Source: Neocallimastix lanati (nom. inval.)
Taxonomy: Eukaryota > Neocallimastigomycota > Neocallimastigomycetes > Neocallimastigales > Neocallimastigaceae
Length of the DNA stretch: 64,000 nt
NCBI GenBank assembly: GCA_016946835.1
Contig: JACVTC010000249.1
Coordinates: 1-64,000, forward strand
Direction: 5' to 3'
The notes under the pieces were generated by a model. The model ran no database searches. It was not told the DNA's origin and worked only from the letters and a program-made list of their open reading frames with translations. This document shows positions 12,001 to 20,847 of the stretch, piece after piece. Made by a program: the position numbers and the translations under genes. Every line of letters starts with the position of its first letter. The first letter of the stretch is position 1.

Positions 12001-13038
12001 GGAATTGAAAAAACTCTTGAAAGAATTAGCAGGAATTATTGGTGGCCGCTGATGAAGAACGATATCTCCAATTACGTTCTTTCATGTAAAACATGTGGAT
12101 CTTGCAAAGTACGCCGTCATAAACCATATGGCTTAATTATTCCGCTTCCAGTACCAACTAAACCATGGGAAATAATAGGTGTAGATTTCATCGTTCAACT
12201 TCCACGATCCCAAGATTGTACCTGTATAATGGTTGTTTCAGACCATCTCACAAAAATGATTCATTTGGTTGCTACCACTGATGTACCCTCTTCGGAACTT
12301 ACGGCAAAACTTCTACTATTTAACGTATTCAAATACCACGGATTCCCTAAAGTTATAGTATCGGATCACGGATCACAATTTTCAGCTGAATTTTGGACTG
12401 CCTTATGTTCTTATATAAATGCAAAACCAAATTTAGCAACGGCACATCACCAACAATCAAACGGACAGGTGGAAAGAGCAAACGCAGTAATAGAGCAATA
12501 TTTACGTTGCTATTGTTCTTTAACTCAGCATGACTGGTTTTTCTATCTTCCTTTTTGTGAAATCACTTACAACGATTCAATTCATAAATCAATAGGTAAA
12601 ACACCCTTTGTTGCAAATTACGGTTTCAACCCCTCATTCCAAATTGATACACCTCCGAGTCTTCTTAAAGATAATGCATCAGAGCTCGTTAGAAATTGGA
12701 CCGAACATTTCAATGCTTTAAAGAAACAATTGATAAAGGCAAAACAGGATTTCAAGAAATATGGAGACAACAAAAAACAACAAGGTCCAAAATTAACAAT
12801 CAATGATAAAGTCTGGCTTAGAAGATATTATTTCACTAACGAACCTTCCAGGAAGTTATCGGTCCAATACTTAGGACCTTTTGAAATAATTGAAGATAAA
12901 GGTAGAAATAATTTTAAGCTAAAGCTTCCCGAGAATTCACAATTACATCCAATATTTCACATTTCTCAGTTGGAACCATATACGGAAAGGAATAAAAACC
13001 TAAACAACAGTGAATCAAACGTAGGAGAGACAATGTAA
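9025..13038 (+). CDS. Ret1 gag-pol polyprotein
   Basis: A single 1337-codon frame encodes gag and pol together. Residues 1-210 are gag-like (capsid region with FVxQFRxLATRIKW-type sequence) with a basic tail and no CCHC knuckle. The aspartic protease has IDSGSS (catalytic D about 274). Reverse transcriptase has YLDD at 629-632. RNase H has ETDAS (D about 778). Integrase has an HHCC zinc region about 975-1025 and a DDE triad at D1054, D1114 and E1150 (D-35-E). A GPF module and HISQLEPY lie near the C terminus; there is no chromodomain. The ATG follows a short leader. The stop TAA is supplied by the first bases of the 3' LTR (TGTAA), so the frame overlaps the LTR by five bases. It looks whole. 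Gag release in such one-frame elements relies on the protease. Confidence 0.95.
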   Translation: MDQNNTTPANETKLISTITEFIPTFFAPNGILAENLHAKGNESLNLNELLCQCDKFIIDHPNSFTNDISKISYVTINLKGLAKKWGLSLKSDDILDDLSYEEFKRLLIENFGDSKEQRYSLIERLLNLKQRKLGNAAEYTIQFRHLATRIKWPDSVLIDLLRRGLIEEVREEYDKKDLPTKLFEATNLIIKIDKYCYFRNNILNNGINEKTNKRRINIVGKHQDIKRNRNNNYKRKEEVTLSTSYTNSKSDQKMVSTFYIQGKNKKIPLRLLIDSGSSRSLMCKQFVSSQKLRTFELPSPIEIRLPNNKTMKITHTTGQLDLFIFDHKERFQFSVANLQLTGISAILGRDWLSIHKPYINFSNNHIFFLEGNCLDHCPSCKGTKIQSTKNVTAAIVTEDLMSEDTAKPDLKDLFEDEICYIMMSKELKSKLNNSKSKEIILRYYSNILDVFETKNADTLPPHRPYDITINIIPGGQLYFGPIYSLTRKEKEELEKYIHENLTKGFIVKSNSPAGAPVMFVKKKDGSLRLCVDYRRLNSITIRNSFPIPRINDLIEVFKGAQIFSRLDLKSAYNLVRVSKDSEYLTAFRTPLGHFQYRVMPFGLRNAPSVFQRFIQDTLSEELNKFVQIYLDDIIIYSSDENQHINHVKVVLSKLLNNGLYCKIEKCEFHVKQTTFLGFVVSANGLLMDKDKIKCIMEWPVPKNLTELQSFLGFTNFYRRFIKDYAKIMDPLRKLLSKNNTFLWDKDAQNAFDSLKKSFNSTDILIFPDQDKEFFLETDASEFALGCVLSQNSSIDNLIHPIAFYSRSLTSPETNYAIYDKELLAIITAFDVWRHHLEGAKFPIKVFTDHRNLLFFKKPQKLSPRQIRWSLFLSKFDFVLSYRPGVQGGKPDALSRRPDYLTKNINESQILLKENNFCLSMEDNLVKLQEMQSQDPYCSNILNKFKDKTKNFKSSLFQLKNNILHFNNKIIVPSNLRITLLRKMHDDPLGGHLGIEKTLERISRNYWWPLMKNDISNYVLSCKTCGSCKVRRHKPYGLIIPLPVPTKPWEIIGVDFIVQLPRSQDCTCIMVVSDHLTKMIHLVATTDVPSSELTAKLLLFNVFKYHGFPKVIVSDHGSQFSAEFWTALCSYINAKPNLATAHHQQSNGQVERANAVIEQYLRCYCSLTQHDWFFYLPFCEITYNDSIHKSIGKTPFVANYGFNPSFQIDTPPSLLKDNASELVRNWTEHFNALKKQLIKAKQDFKKYGDNKKQQGPKLTINDKVWLRRYYFTNEPSRKLSVQYLGPFEIIEDKGRNNFKLKLPENSQLHPIFHISQLEPYTERNKNLNNSESNVGETM

Positions 13039-13773
13039 GTGTTGACTAATTAATTAGTCACACTTAACCAAATATAATATAAATATTATATTTATTTTTA
13101 TTATTAATTAAGATTTAAATAATTTTTCAATAAAATAACACTTAATATTATTTAATATACTATAATTTTAATAATTGTTATTAAATAATAAAATAAAAAT
13201 AATTATTAATTGATAAAATTAATTTTTTAACTAATTAATAATTAATTATTATGAAATATAAACAATATCTTTAATTAATAACCAATTTCTATTTAATATA
13301 AATAATTAATCATTTGATTTATCATTAACAATAATACGTGATTAATTATATTAAAACATTTAATATTAATATAATTAATATTAAATTAATATAAAATTAG
13401 TTAATAATTATAAACTTAAAACATCATAATAAATAATTTCATAAAATATTGGTTAATTGCCAATATTAAATAATATTAAATAATATTAAATAATATTAAA
13501 TAATATTAAATAATATTAAATTATATTAAATAATAAATAATTAATTTATTTTATCTTTCAGGTTTTTTCTCATAATCTTTTTCCTGAAAGAATAACTTTT
13601 AAGATTATGAACAAAAAAAAATTATAAATAACCTTGATTTTTTCTATAAAATAAAAATCAAGAGTTATTATTTAGAAAATAATATATAATAAAATTTCTT
13701 AATAAACTCGAAATATTTTTTATCAATTATTGTTATTTTAATAAAAGTTAAGTATTAATTTTGTGTTATTACA
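13034..13773 (+). repeat. Ret1 3' LTR
   Basis: 740 bp, the same as the copy at 8147-8886 apart from about two substitutions near 13140 and 13255. Its first five bases overlap the end of gag-pol and give the stop codon. Confidence 0.95.
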
Positions 13774-13776
13774 ATT

Positions 13777-14564
13777 TAATATAGAATGAACAAATAATAC
13801 TAATTGTGCTAGAATAATATAAATTATTCTAACCTTATAGATTATTCTATTCTATATAATTGGAACTTTCCAATATTCTTCAAATATTACTAAATAGAAA
13901 TCTTAAGTTAATAAATCACTAATTAACTTATAATTCCTTTTTGAATTATCGATCCGATTCCATTATAATGTATTAAAAATCTTTAGCCAAGAATATTGTC
14001 CTTGCCCACTTAATATATTAATATTATATTTCTTTTGTATTATGTTATATTGAAAATAATCAAATCTATTTAATTAGTTATTAAAATTTTCGTTATCAAT
14101 TTAAATTTATTTTTAATTACTAAATTTAACTAAACCACAATAAAATATTCTGTATAATCTCTTTATTTTTATTTTATATATATTAGTATTAAACTATTAT
14201 TAAATAATTAATAATTCAATAATATATAACTACTATTTATAACAATAATATTATTAACTAAAATAATAATTCAATTTCAATTTAAATGTTTTATTTATAA
14301 AAATAATTAGTAATTAGTTTATTAAAAAAATAGTTAGGCTTTACAAATTTTAATTTGATAAAAAAATATAAATACATGTAATTTTAGTGAAATAAAATAT
14401 AATCAATAACTTTCTTTTTATTAAATAAATAATTATATTATTATTTTTCTTTTATAAATTTAAATAAATAAATATTGATTTTAAAACAAATTATTTTTTT
14501 TTATTGTAATTTTATTATTTGTGTTAATTATTATTATATTCCTAAAATTATATGAACCATACCA
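13777..14564 (+). repeat. Ret2 5' LTR
   Basis: 788 bp, repeated at 20005-20792 without visible differences. Exact ends are uncertain by 1-2 bases because the flanks share a base with the repeat. Confidence 0.9.
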
Positions 14565-14572
14565 TGAAAAAT

Positions 14573-14590
14573 TGGTGGAGATATCGGGGA
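14573..14590 (+). other. Ret2 primer-binding site for tRNA-Ala(UGC)
   Basis: tggtggagatatcgggga starts 8 nt after the LTR. It is complementary over 18 nt to the 3' end (15 gene-encoded bases plus added CCA) of the tRNA-Ala gene at 47942-48013 in this window. Confidence 0.9.
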
Positions 14591-14746
14591 ATATAATAAT
14601 AAATTAATACATTAGGGATAAAATTATAATATTAATAAATAATTTTTCTAATAAAACAAATAATTTTTTTTAAAAAACAATTTTTATATTTTTAACTAAT
14701 TATTATTAATTGTTAAAAATATTAATTAATATTAAATTAAACTAAT

Positions 14747-14915
14747 ATTCGTGCATAGATTTCCGGGTTAAGTTTATCCTACATAGTAATTGGGCTAGTA
14801 GGCTCTGGACTGCTATTTTTTATATTGAAAATAGTAACCGTGGCACACGCGTGGCATGACACCTTTCAAGAGGTAAGCTGCACGTCAGACAGTGTGTACT
14901 ATCAGATTGCACGAT
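14747..14915 (+). other. GC-rich structured leader of Ret2
   Basis: About 165 nt of clearly higher GC between the primer-binding site and gag. cgtgca (14750-14755) and tgcacg (14908-14913) can close the whole block. Inside are the hairpin ctatttt/aaaatag (about 14815-14836) and a self-complementary acgcgt core. It contains an AGGTAAGC match to a 5' splice site. A packaging, dimerisation or splicing element is a reasonable guess. Confidence 0.5.
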
Positions 14916-15071
14916 TATTATAATTTAATAAATGATTAATAATAATAAATAATTAATAATTTTATTAGTTAAAAGATTTATTTTTTTTTTAATTTTTTTT
15001 TATTTTTACTTTTTATAACAATTTATACATTACGAGGTTTAGCATTCTATAGATACAATAAATTTTATTTA

Positions 15072-15989
15072 ATGAGAACATCCAGTACTTCCAGTACTCC
15101 AACAGAGAGTACTCCAGAAAGTAAGCTTAGCTTCCGAGAATTAAAGAAAGAATTAAAAGATTTTGAAAAGCTTACTAAACAAAACCTAGACATCAATTCC
15201 TGGGCAAACGAGTTAAAGGCATGGATAAAATACCAACATATCAAGGATCCTGAAACTATTTTTACTGCTTGTATATTAACGGCTTCTGGAGAACCAAGAG
15301 AAATTATCCAAGAACTAGAAGATGGAAATGACCTTACTGAAGATGAAGATTCTGATTTCGATAGCGATAGTGAAGGAGAAGATGATGAAGAAAGTGAATC
15401 TACTAGCACCTACCCAAGCCTTGATGAAATCATAAATCATCTGAAGACTTTCTATGGACTTAAAGAAGATCAAACCAACTTGTTACGAGAATTGCGTTCC
15501 ATGAAAATAAAGAAGAACGAGAAAGTTAAAGATTTTAATGTCCGTTATAGATCTTTGTACCATAAATTGGATAAAAAGAGAAGAAGAAAAATTAGTGTTT
15601 TAGATTATGCAGATTCCTTAACCAATAATCCTGACGCATGGAGAAAGGTTATGCTTAAAGACAATATTTCTATTACCAAAGCGTTCGCTATAGCCGAAAA
15701 AGTTGATCGTTTATCTATTAAAAATAGTACTGAATATTATGATAAGACTCATTACAATCTCCTTAACTCTAAAAGTAATTTTAATAAGAACATTTCAAAT
15801 GATTTTAACAAACCAAAAACCCACAAAAATGTATCTATAGAAAATATCACTAACAAGATGAAAGAAATGAAAATTAGTACTTGCTGGTTTTGTAGCAATG
15901 AAGGACATACCAAACGAAACTGTCCTAAATTAAATTCTATATTGGAAAATAACCGCAAGAAGTTTTATGAAAATCATTTAAACCACTAA
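15072..15989 (+). CDS. Ret2 gag (CCHC nucleocapsid)
   Basis: 305 codons encoding the structural protein that forms the particle and binds element RNA. A helical capsid-like region follows a Ser/Thr-rich N terminus; an acidic stretch (DEDSDFDSDSEGEDDEE) sits near residues 95-115; the C terminus has one CCHC zinc knuckle, CWFCSNEGHTKRNC. It aligns by eye with Ret4 and Ret5 gag (shared pattern W-x-x-x-L, FNxxYxxLYHxLD, AFxxAEKVxR). The ATG follows the GC-rich leader. The stop codon lies one codon past a TTTAAAC heptamer, and the pol frame is already open across this end. Confidence 0.9.
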   Translation: MRTSSTSSTPTESTPESKLSFRELKKELKDFEKLTKQNLDINSWANELKAWIKYQHIKDPETIFTACILTASGEPREIIQELEDGNDLTEDEDSDFDSDSEGEDDEESESTSTYPSLDEIINHLKTFYGLKEDQTNLLRELRSMKIKKNEKVKDFNVRYRSLYHKLDKKRRRKISVLDYADSLTNNPDAWRKVMLKDNISITKAFAIAEKVDRLSIKNSTEYYDKTHYNLLNSKSNFNKNISNDFNKPKTHKNVSIENITNKMKEMKISTCWFCSNEGHTKRNCPKLNSILENNRKKFYENHLNH

Positions 15990-16009
15990 AAGGGAGTAGA
16001 AGCACTCCC
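15977..16009 (+). promoter_or_regulatory. Programmed -1 frameshift signal (TTTAAAC + hairpin)
   Basis: The heptamer T TTA AAC in gag phase is at 15977-15983, followed by an 8-nt spacer and then the hairpin gggagt (15992-15997)/actccc (16004-16009) with a 6-nt loop. The -1 frame is open from 15971 into pol. Ret5 has the same heptamer, spacer length and stem. Confidence 0.85.
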
Positions 16010-16159
16010 ATCGTCAAAAAAATTGCTTCAGTCTGCCATCGTCCCAAAATAGTTGACTTAAAAGAAGATGATGATTATGAAGAAACTGCTGATTTCCAAG
16101 AAGGTACTACTACGGATTATTACGAAGATTTTGATGATGAGTCGGATGGTTCCAAAGAA

Positions 16160-19100
16160 TTGGATTACTTAGTAAACGTTATAAAGAGAAAGGCAAATCC
16201 TAAAGATGAAGAGACTAGTGACCAAAGAGGAAAGAGGGTTCACCGTAGTCTAAGAGATGATCCTAAGCCAATAGTTACTCCAGGTTTACGAAAACAAAAA
16301 GAAAATCAATTAAGGGGAACATCGCGACCAGTCAAAAAGCCAACAACTCAATTACATCCTTCGATTATGGTTCAACCTAGAATAGAAAAAGAAAAGAGAA
16401 TTGAGAAAGAGCTAAGAGATAAGGAAAGAGCTAGTACTAGTACTTCTGTGGAAAATAATAATAATAATAGTAATGTTAATGTTATTAATGAAGAAACTTC
16501 TCAGGAAGAAAATAATTCTAAACAAACTTTAAATAAATTAATTCAAGAAAAATCATCAGAAAAATCAACTGAAATTATGCCAACTAGAATTCCAAGAAGA
16601 ATACAAATGCAAACTGATTGTGATAGTTATGACGTGATCAAAGATTTAAACTCCAGTAATTGCAATATTACATTTGGACAATTATTGGACGTTGCTCCAA
16701 AGATACGGTCTCAAGTATCACAAGGACTTAAATTAGAAAAGAATAATACTAAAATTTCAGGTGCAGTGGATAATATGTGTGCTACTACAATAATAACGAA
16801 CAATATAGATCATACATATAAAAGTAAACATCATGAACCACAAGAAAATGATATTGCTATGGTTGATGTAATAGTAGATGGAGTTCGTGGTAAGGCTTTA
16901 ATAGATTCATGTAGCAACTTAAGTATTGTCACAAAGCAATTTTTAGATAAATTACCTTATCAGTATGAACCTATAGGAGTTAGTGCAGGACGAATACGTT
17001 TAGCAACGATGAATGATGATTACTCAGAAGATGTGTTAATCAAAGTTCCCGTAAAAATTAATGAACTAGAACTACTTGTTACGTGTAGAATTATAGACAA
17101 GGAGGATCCATTCTATGATATATTAATCAACCTCAAAACTCAAATTGATAACCAGTTATTTATACATCCAATTAGATATAGTCTTTGTCGATTTAATGAT
17201 CAAGGTTTAATTGAAGAAATTGCACCTATTAATAATGAATATGATGACGAAGAAAAATTATTATGTGTAATCAAAGCATTGAATCACCAAGAAGCTAAGC
17301 AACAATTGAAAACGATTGAAGGATTACCACCCATAAAATATATATATGACACAGTTTTTCAAAGTACAATTAATTCAAATTATAGAGAAGCTATTACTAA
17401 ATTACTTGAAGAATATATTGATATAATTGCAACTTCTTCTGAAGAATTAACACCTTCAGTTTTATCACCACACAAAATTATTCTTAAGGAAGGAGTTAAA
17501 CCTATTAAACAAAAATTTTATCGACTTAGTAAATTAAAAACAGATATCTTAAAAGAAGAATTAACCAAACTCATATATAAACGATTAATTGAACCTTCAT
17601 GTTCAGAATGGTCATCACCAGTAGTACTTGTGCCTAAAAAGAACGGTAAATGGCGCCTGTGTATTGACTATAGGAAAGTAAATGAAGCAACTAAGAAGGA
17701 TTCTTATTCTTTACCAAATATTGAGGAAATTTTTGATAGCTTAGATGGAGCAAAAATCTTCTCAACATTAGATCTTTATTCCGGTTATCATCAAATATTA
17801 ATGGATGATGATAGTGTTGAAATCACTACCTTTACAACTAAGTTCGGAAACTACCAATTCAAGGTAATGCCCTTCGGTTTAACAGGTGCTCCAGCTACAT
17901 TCCAAAGAGAAATGAACCGTATACTATTTCCCTTAATAGGAAAATGCGTCTATAACTTTATCGATGATATTTTAATCTACTCAAGAACTGAAGAAGAACA
18001 CCTAGAACATCTTAAACAAGTCTTAGAAATATTCAAGGAACATAAGTTAAAAATCAATATCGAAAAGTGTTCTTTCATGCAAACTGAAGTAGAAGTACTT
18101 GGACATAAAGTATCCTCAGAAGGTTTAAGTCCATTGGAAAACAAAGTTGAAGCTATTAAAGAATGGAAGGCTCCCTCTAACATTCATGAACTTCGATCAT
18201 TTTTAGGAGCCATTGGATATTATAGAAATTTTATTAAGGACTTTGCAAAAGTTACTGCTCCTCTATGCATTCTATTAAGAAAAGGTATTAAGTTTGAATG
18301 GAAAAAGGAACAAGAAGAAAGTTTTAAAATTCTTAAGGAAAGATTAATCAATGCCCCAATATTAAGATTTCCTAGATTTGATAGAGAATTTATTATAAGA
18401 ACAGATGCTTCCTATGATGGAATAGGCGGTGTGCTTTTACAAAAGGATGATGAAACTGGAAAGGAGCATCCGGTTCATTATATTAGTAGAAGTTTATCTA
18501 AATCGGAAAAGAATTATGGAATTACGGATCTAGAAGGTGCTGCTCTAATTTACTGTATTAATAAATTAAAATCTTATATTATGGGAAATCCTAAGCAAAC
18601 AATAGTATATACAGATCATAGACCATTAATCGGATTACTTAAAAGTAAGGAACCACAAAATTCTCGTCATACTAGATGGTGTTTGACTGTCAGTATGTTA
18701 GGAATTGATTTACGATATGAAGCTGGGAAGAATAATGTTGTCGCAGATGCTTTATCAAGAATGAAAAATGAAAAAGAAAAAGTTGTATTAACAACACAAA
18801 TAATCAAAGAACAAGATGAAAACCTGCTTTCAAGAACCATTAAGGAATTTATTGAAGAAAAATTTACGACAATTGATGGTGTGGACTACTTTGTTGATGG
18901 CAATAATTATAGAAAATTAGTTACAGATACAAAAGAAAAACTTCAATTAATTTTTCAAGCACACAGTATAGGACACGAAGGCTATTACAAGACATACCAA
19001 CGTTTGAAAAAGAGCTACTATTGGAACAATATGGTTAATGACATTAAGCGAATTATAGGTAAATGTGAAAAATGTCAATTAAATAAATCTCAACCATACC

Positions 19101-19981
19101 CTGAACCAACGGAAGATAAACCAACTGAAGTGGAAGGACCATTTACACACTTAGGATTGGACATTATAGGACCTCTAAGTAAAACCAGAAATAATAATCA
19201 ATATATAATCGTTGTGGTTGATTATTTTACTAAATGGGTTGAGGCAGAGCCCACTGAAAATGTTACTTCTCAGGATGTGATAAAATTTTTAATTAATGTA
19301 TTTGCTCGACACGGTGTACCTCAAATTATCACTACTGATAATGGAACACAATTTACATCAGATATGACAAAAATCTTCCTTGATTTATATGATGTATATG
19401 TTAAATTTATCACTCCATATCATCCTGAAAGCAATGGTTTAGTTGAGAATCGTAATAAAGAAATTGGAAAATTATTACGATTACTAGAACAACAACACAA
19501 AGAATGGGATGAAATTTTACCATCTGCACTTTGGGCTTTAAGAACTACTAAAAACTCAATCACCAACCATTCAAGTTTTGAATTAGTTTATGGAAGGGAG
19601 GACCAACAACCTTTTGACATTGCTGCCAGACCAACTAAGGGTATAAATAAGTCTTCTGACGAAATTCTACTGGAAAAATTTGTATCACACTACCAATGGG
19701 TAATGGAGGCCGCATCTAATATCAAAAATGCTTCGAAGTATTGGGCTACTAGGAGAGAAGAAAAGACCAGTATGAATCAAGCTAAAAGAATAAAACCAGG
19801 TGATTTAGTACTAGTAAGAAACTTTAATCGAACTAAATTAGAACCTTACTTTGTTGGACCTATGAAAGTGGTAAAGAAACAATTCAATACAGTCACTTTA
19901 GCTGATCCTGCTACTAATATACAAATGAATCGTAATGTTCATTTGAAAAATATTGTCAAGTTTAACTCAGCTTCTACCTAG
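16160..19981 (+). CDS. Ret2 pol (protease, RT, RNase H, integrase)
   Basis: Given from 16160 (a TTG), but the frame is open back to 15971 and there is no good ATG, so synthesis by -1 frameshift from gag is the likely route. Counting from 16160: a charged, Ser-rich linker (1-180); protease with LIDSCSN (D249), a DSC instead of the usual DSG/DTG; reverse transcriptase with FIDD at 600-603; RNase H with RTDAS; integrase with a zinc region near 935-975 and D1001, D1060, E1096 (D-35-E); a GPM/GPY-like module at the C terminus and no chromodomain. The product would make cDNA in the particle and insert it into the genome. It looks whole and ends just before the purine tract. Confidence 0.93.
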   Translation: MDYLVNVIKRKANPKDEETSDQRGKRVHRSLRDDPKPIVTPGLRKQKENQLRGTSRPVKKPTTQLHPSIMVQPRIEKEKRIEKELRDKERASTSTSVENNNNNSNVNVINEETSQEENNSKQTLNKLIQEKSSEKSTEIMPTRIPRRIQMQTDCDSYDVIKDLNSSNCNITFGQLLDVAPKIRSQVSQGLKLEKNNTKISGAVDNMCATTIITNNIDHTYKSKHHEPQENDIAMVDVIVDGVRGKALIDSCSNLSIVTKQFLDKLPYQYEPIGVSAGRIRLATMNDDYSEDVLIKVPVKINELELLVTCRIIDKEDPFYDILINLKTQIDNQLFIHPIRYSLCRFNDQGLIEEIAPINNEYDDEEKLLCVIKALNHQEAKQQLKTIEGLPPIKYIYDTVFQSTINSNYREAITKLLEEYIDIIATSSEELTPSVLSPHKIILKEGVKPIKQKFYRLSKLKTDILKEELTKLIYKRLIEPSCSEWSSPVVLVPKKNGKWRLCIDYRKVNEATKKDSYSLPNIEEIFDSLDGAKIFSTLDLYSGYHQILMDDDSVEITTFTTKFGNYQFKVMPFGLTGAPATFQREMNRILFPLIGKCVYNFIDDILIYSRTEEEHLEHLKQVLEIFKEHKLKINIEKCSFMQTEVEVLGHKVSSEGLSPLENKVEAIKEWKAPSNIHELRSFLGAIGYYRNFIKDFAKVTAPLCILLRKGIKFEWKKEQEESFKILKERLINAPILRFPRFDREFIIRTDASYDGIGGVLLQKDDETGKEHPVHYISRSLSKSEKNYGITDLEGAALIYCINKLKSYIMGNPKQTIVYTDHRPLIGLLKSKEPQNSRHTRWCLTVSMLGIDLRYEAGKNNVVADALSRMKNEKEKVVLTTQIIKEQDENLLSRTIKEFIEEKFTTIDGVDYFVDGNNYRKLVTDTKEKLQLIFQAHSIGHEGYYKTYQRLKKSYYWNNMVNDIKRIIGKCEKCQLNKSQPYPEPTEDKPTEVEGPFTHLGLDIIGPLSKTRNNNQYIIVVVDYFTKWVEAEPTENVTSQDVIKFLINVFARHGVPQIITTDNGTQFTSDMTKIFLDLYDVYVKFITPYHPESNGLVENRNKEIGKLLRLLEQQHKEWDEILPSALWALRTTKNSITNHSSFELVYGREDQQPFDIAARPTKGINKSSDEILLEKFVSHYQWVMEAASNIKNASKYWATRREEKTSMNQAKRIKPGDLVLVRNFNRTKLEPYFVGPMKVVKKQFNTVTLADPATNIQMNRNVHLKNIVKFNSAST

Positions 19982-20004
19982 CTTGAGTCTTAGCGGGGGC
20001 ATCT

Positions 20005-20792
20005 TAATATAGAATGAACAAATAATACTAATTGTGCTAGAATAATATAAATTATTCTAACCTTATAGATTATTCTATTCTATATAATTGGAACTTTCCA
20101 ATATTCTTCAAATATTACTAAATAGAAATCTTAAGTTAATAAATCACTAATTAACTTATAATTCCTTTTTGAATTATCGATCCGATTCCATTATAATGTA
20201 TTAAAAATCTTTAGCCAAGAATATTGTCCTTGCCCACTTAATATATTAATATTATATTTCTTTTGTATTATGTTATATTGAAAATAATCAAATCTATTTA
20301 ATTAGTTATTAAAATTTTCGTTATCAATTTAAATTTATTTTTAATTACTAAATTTAACTAAACCACAATAAAATATTCTGTATAATCTCTTTATTTTTAT
20401 TTTATATATATTAGTATTAAACTATTATTAAATAATTAATAATTCAATAATATATAACTACTATTTATAACAATAATATTATTAACTAAAATAATAATTC
20501 AATTTCAATTTAAATGTTTTATTTATAAAAATAATTAGTAATTAGTTTATTAAAAAAATAGTTAGGCTTTACAAATTTTAATTTGATAAAAAAATATAAA
20601 TACATGTAATTTTAGTGAAATAAAATATAATCAATAACTTTCTTTTTATTAAATAAATAATTATATTATTATTTTTCTTTTATAAATTTAAATAAATAAA
20701 TATTGATTTTAAAACAAATTATTTTTTTTTATTGTAATTTTATTATTTGTGTTAATTATTATTATATTCCTAAAATTATATGAACCATACCA
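20005..20792 (+). repeat. Ret2 3' LTR
   Basis: 788 bp, no differences from the 5' copy seen by eye; preceded by the purine tract at about 19991-20004. Confidence 0.9.
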
Positions 20793-20796
20793 TATT

Positions 20797-20847
20797 TGAT
20801 ACGGTACCACCATAAATACCATAATTTAGTGAAATTTAGGTTACTGA
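20797..20847 (-). repeat. Solo LTR S1, left part (split by Ret3)
   Basis: Begins TGATACGG, the terminal type seen in Ret4/Ret5 LTRs. TATT stands on its left (20793-20796) and again after its far end (28315-28318). The rest lies beyond Ret3 at 27874-28314. Orientation is inferred from that likeness. Confidence 0.7.

Larger units (their letters stand above)
8147..13773 (+). mobile_element. Ret1, Ty3/gypsy LTR retrotransposon, looks whole
   Basis: The element has two 740-bp LTRs (TGTAA...TTACA) that differ at about two positions by eye, a single gag-pol frame, a self-priming primer-binding site and a purine tract (ggagagacaa) directly before the 3' LTR. The 5-bp target duplication ATTTA lies at 8142-8146 and 13774-13778, 13-17 nt upstream of tRNA-Trp. 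The right-hand copy overlaps the first two bases of the Ret2 5' LTR, so Ret1 inserted into the edge of Ret2 and is the younger. A solo LTR of the same family lies at 32457-33151. Confidence 0.95.
13777..20792 (+). mobile_element. Ret2, Ty3/gypsy LTR retrotransposon, looks whole
   Basis: 788-bp LTRs that look identical, a tRNA-Ala primer-binding site, a GC-rich leader, gag with a CCHC knuckle, a -1 frameshift signal, pol, and a purine tract (agcgggggcatct) before the 3' LTR. Terminal bases appear to be TAATA...ACCA, not the usual TG...CA; I set them from the purine-tract alignment with Ret5 and from a 4-bp duplication TATT (8141-8144, beyond Ret1, and 20793-20796). On that reading Ret2 integrated 12-15 nt upstream of tRNA-Trp before Ret1 did. 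Confidence 0.9.

Noticed and set aside
15065-15409. 114-codon minus-strand Ser-rich ORF
   Set aside because: Antisense shadow of Ret2 gag.
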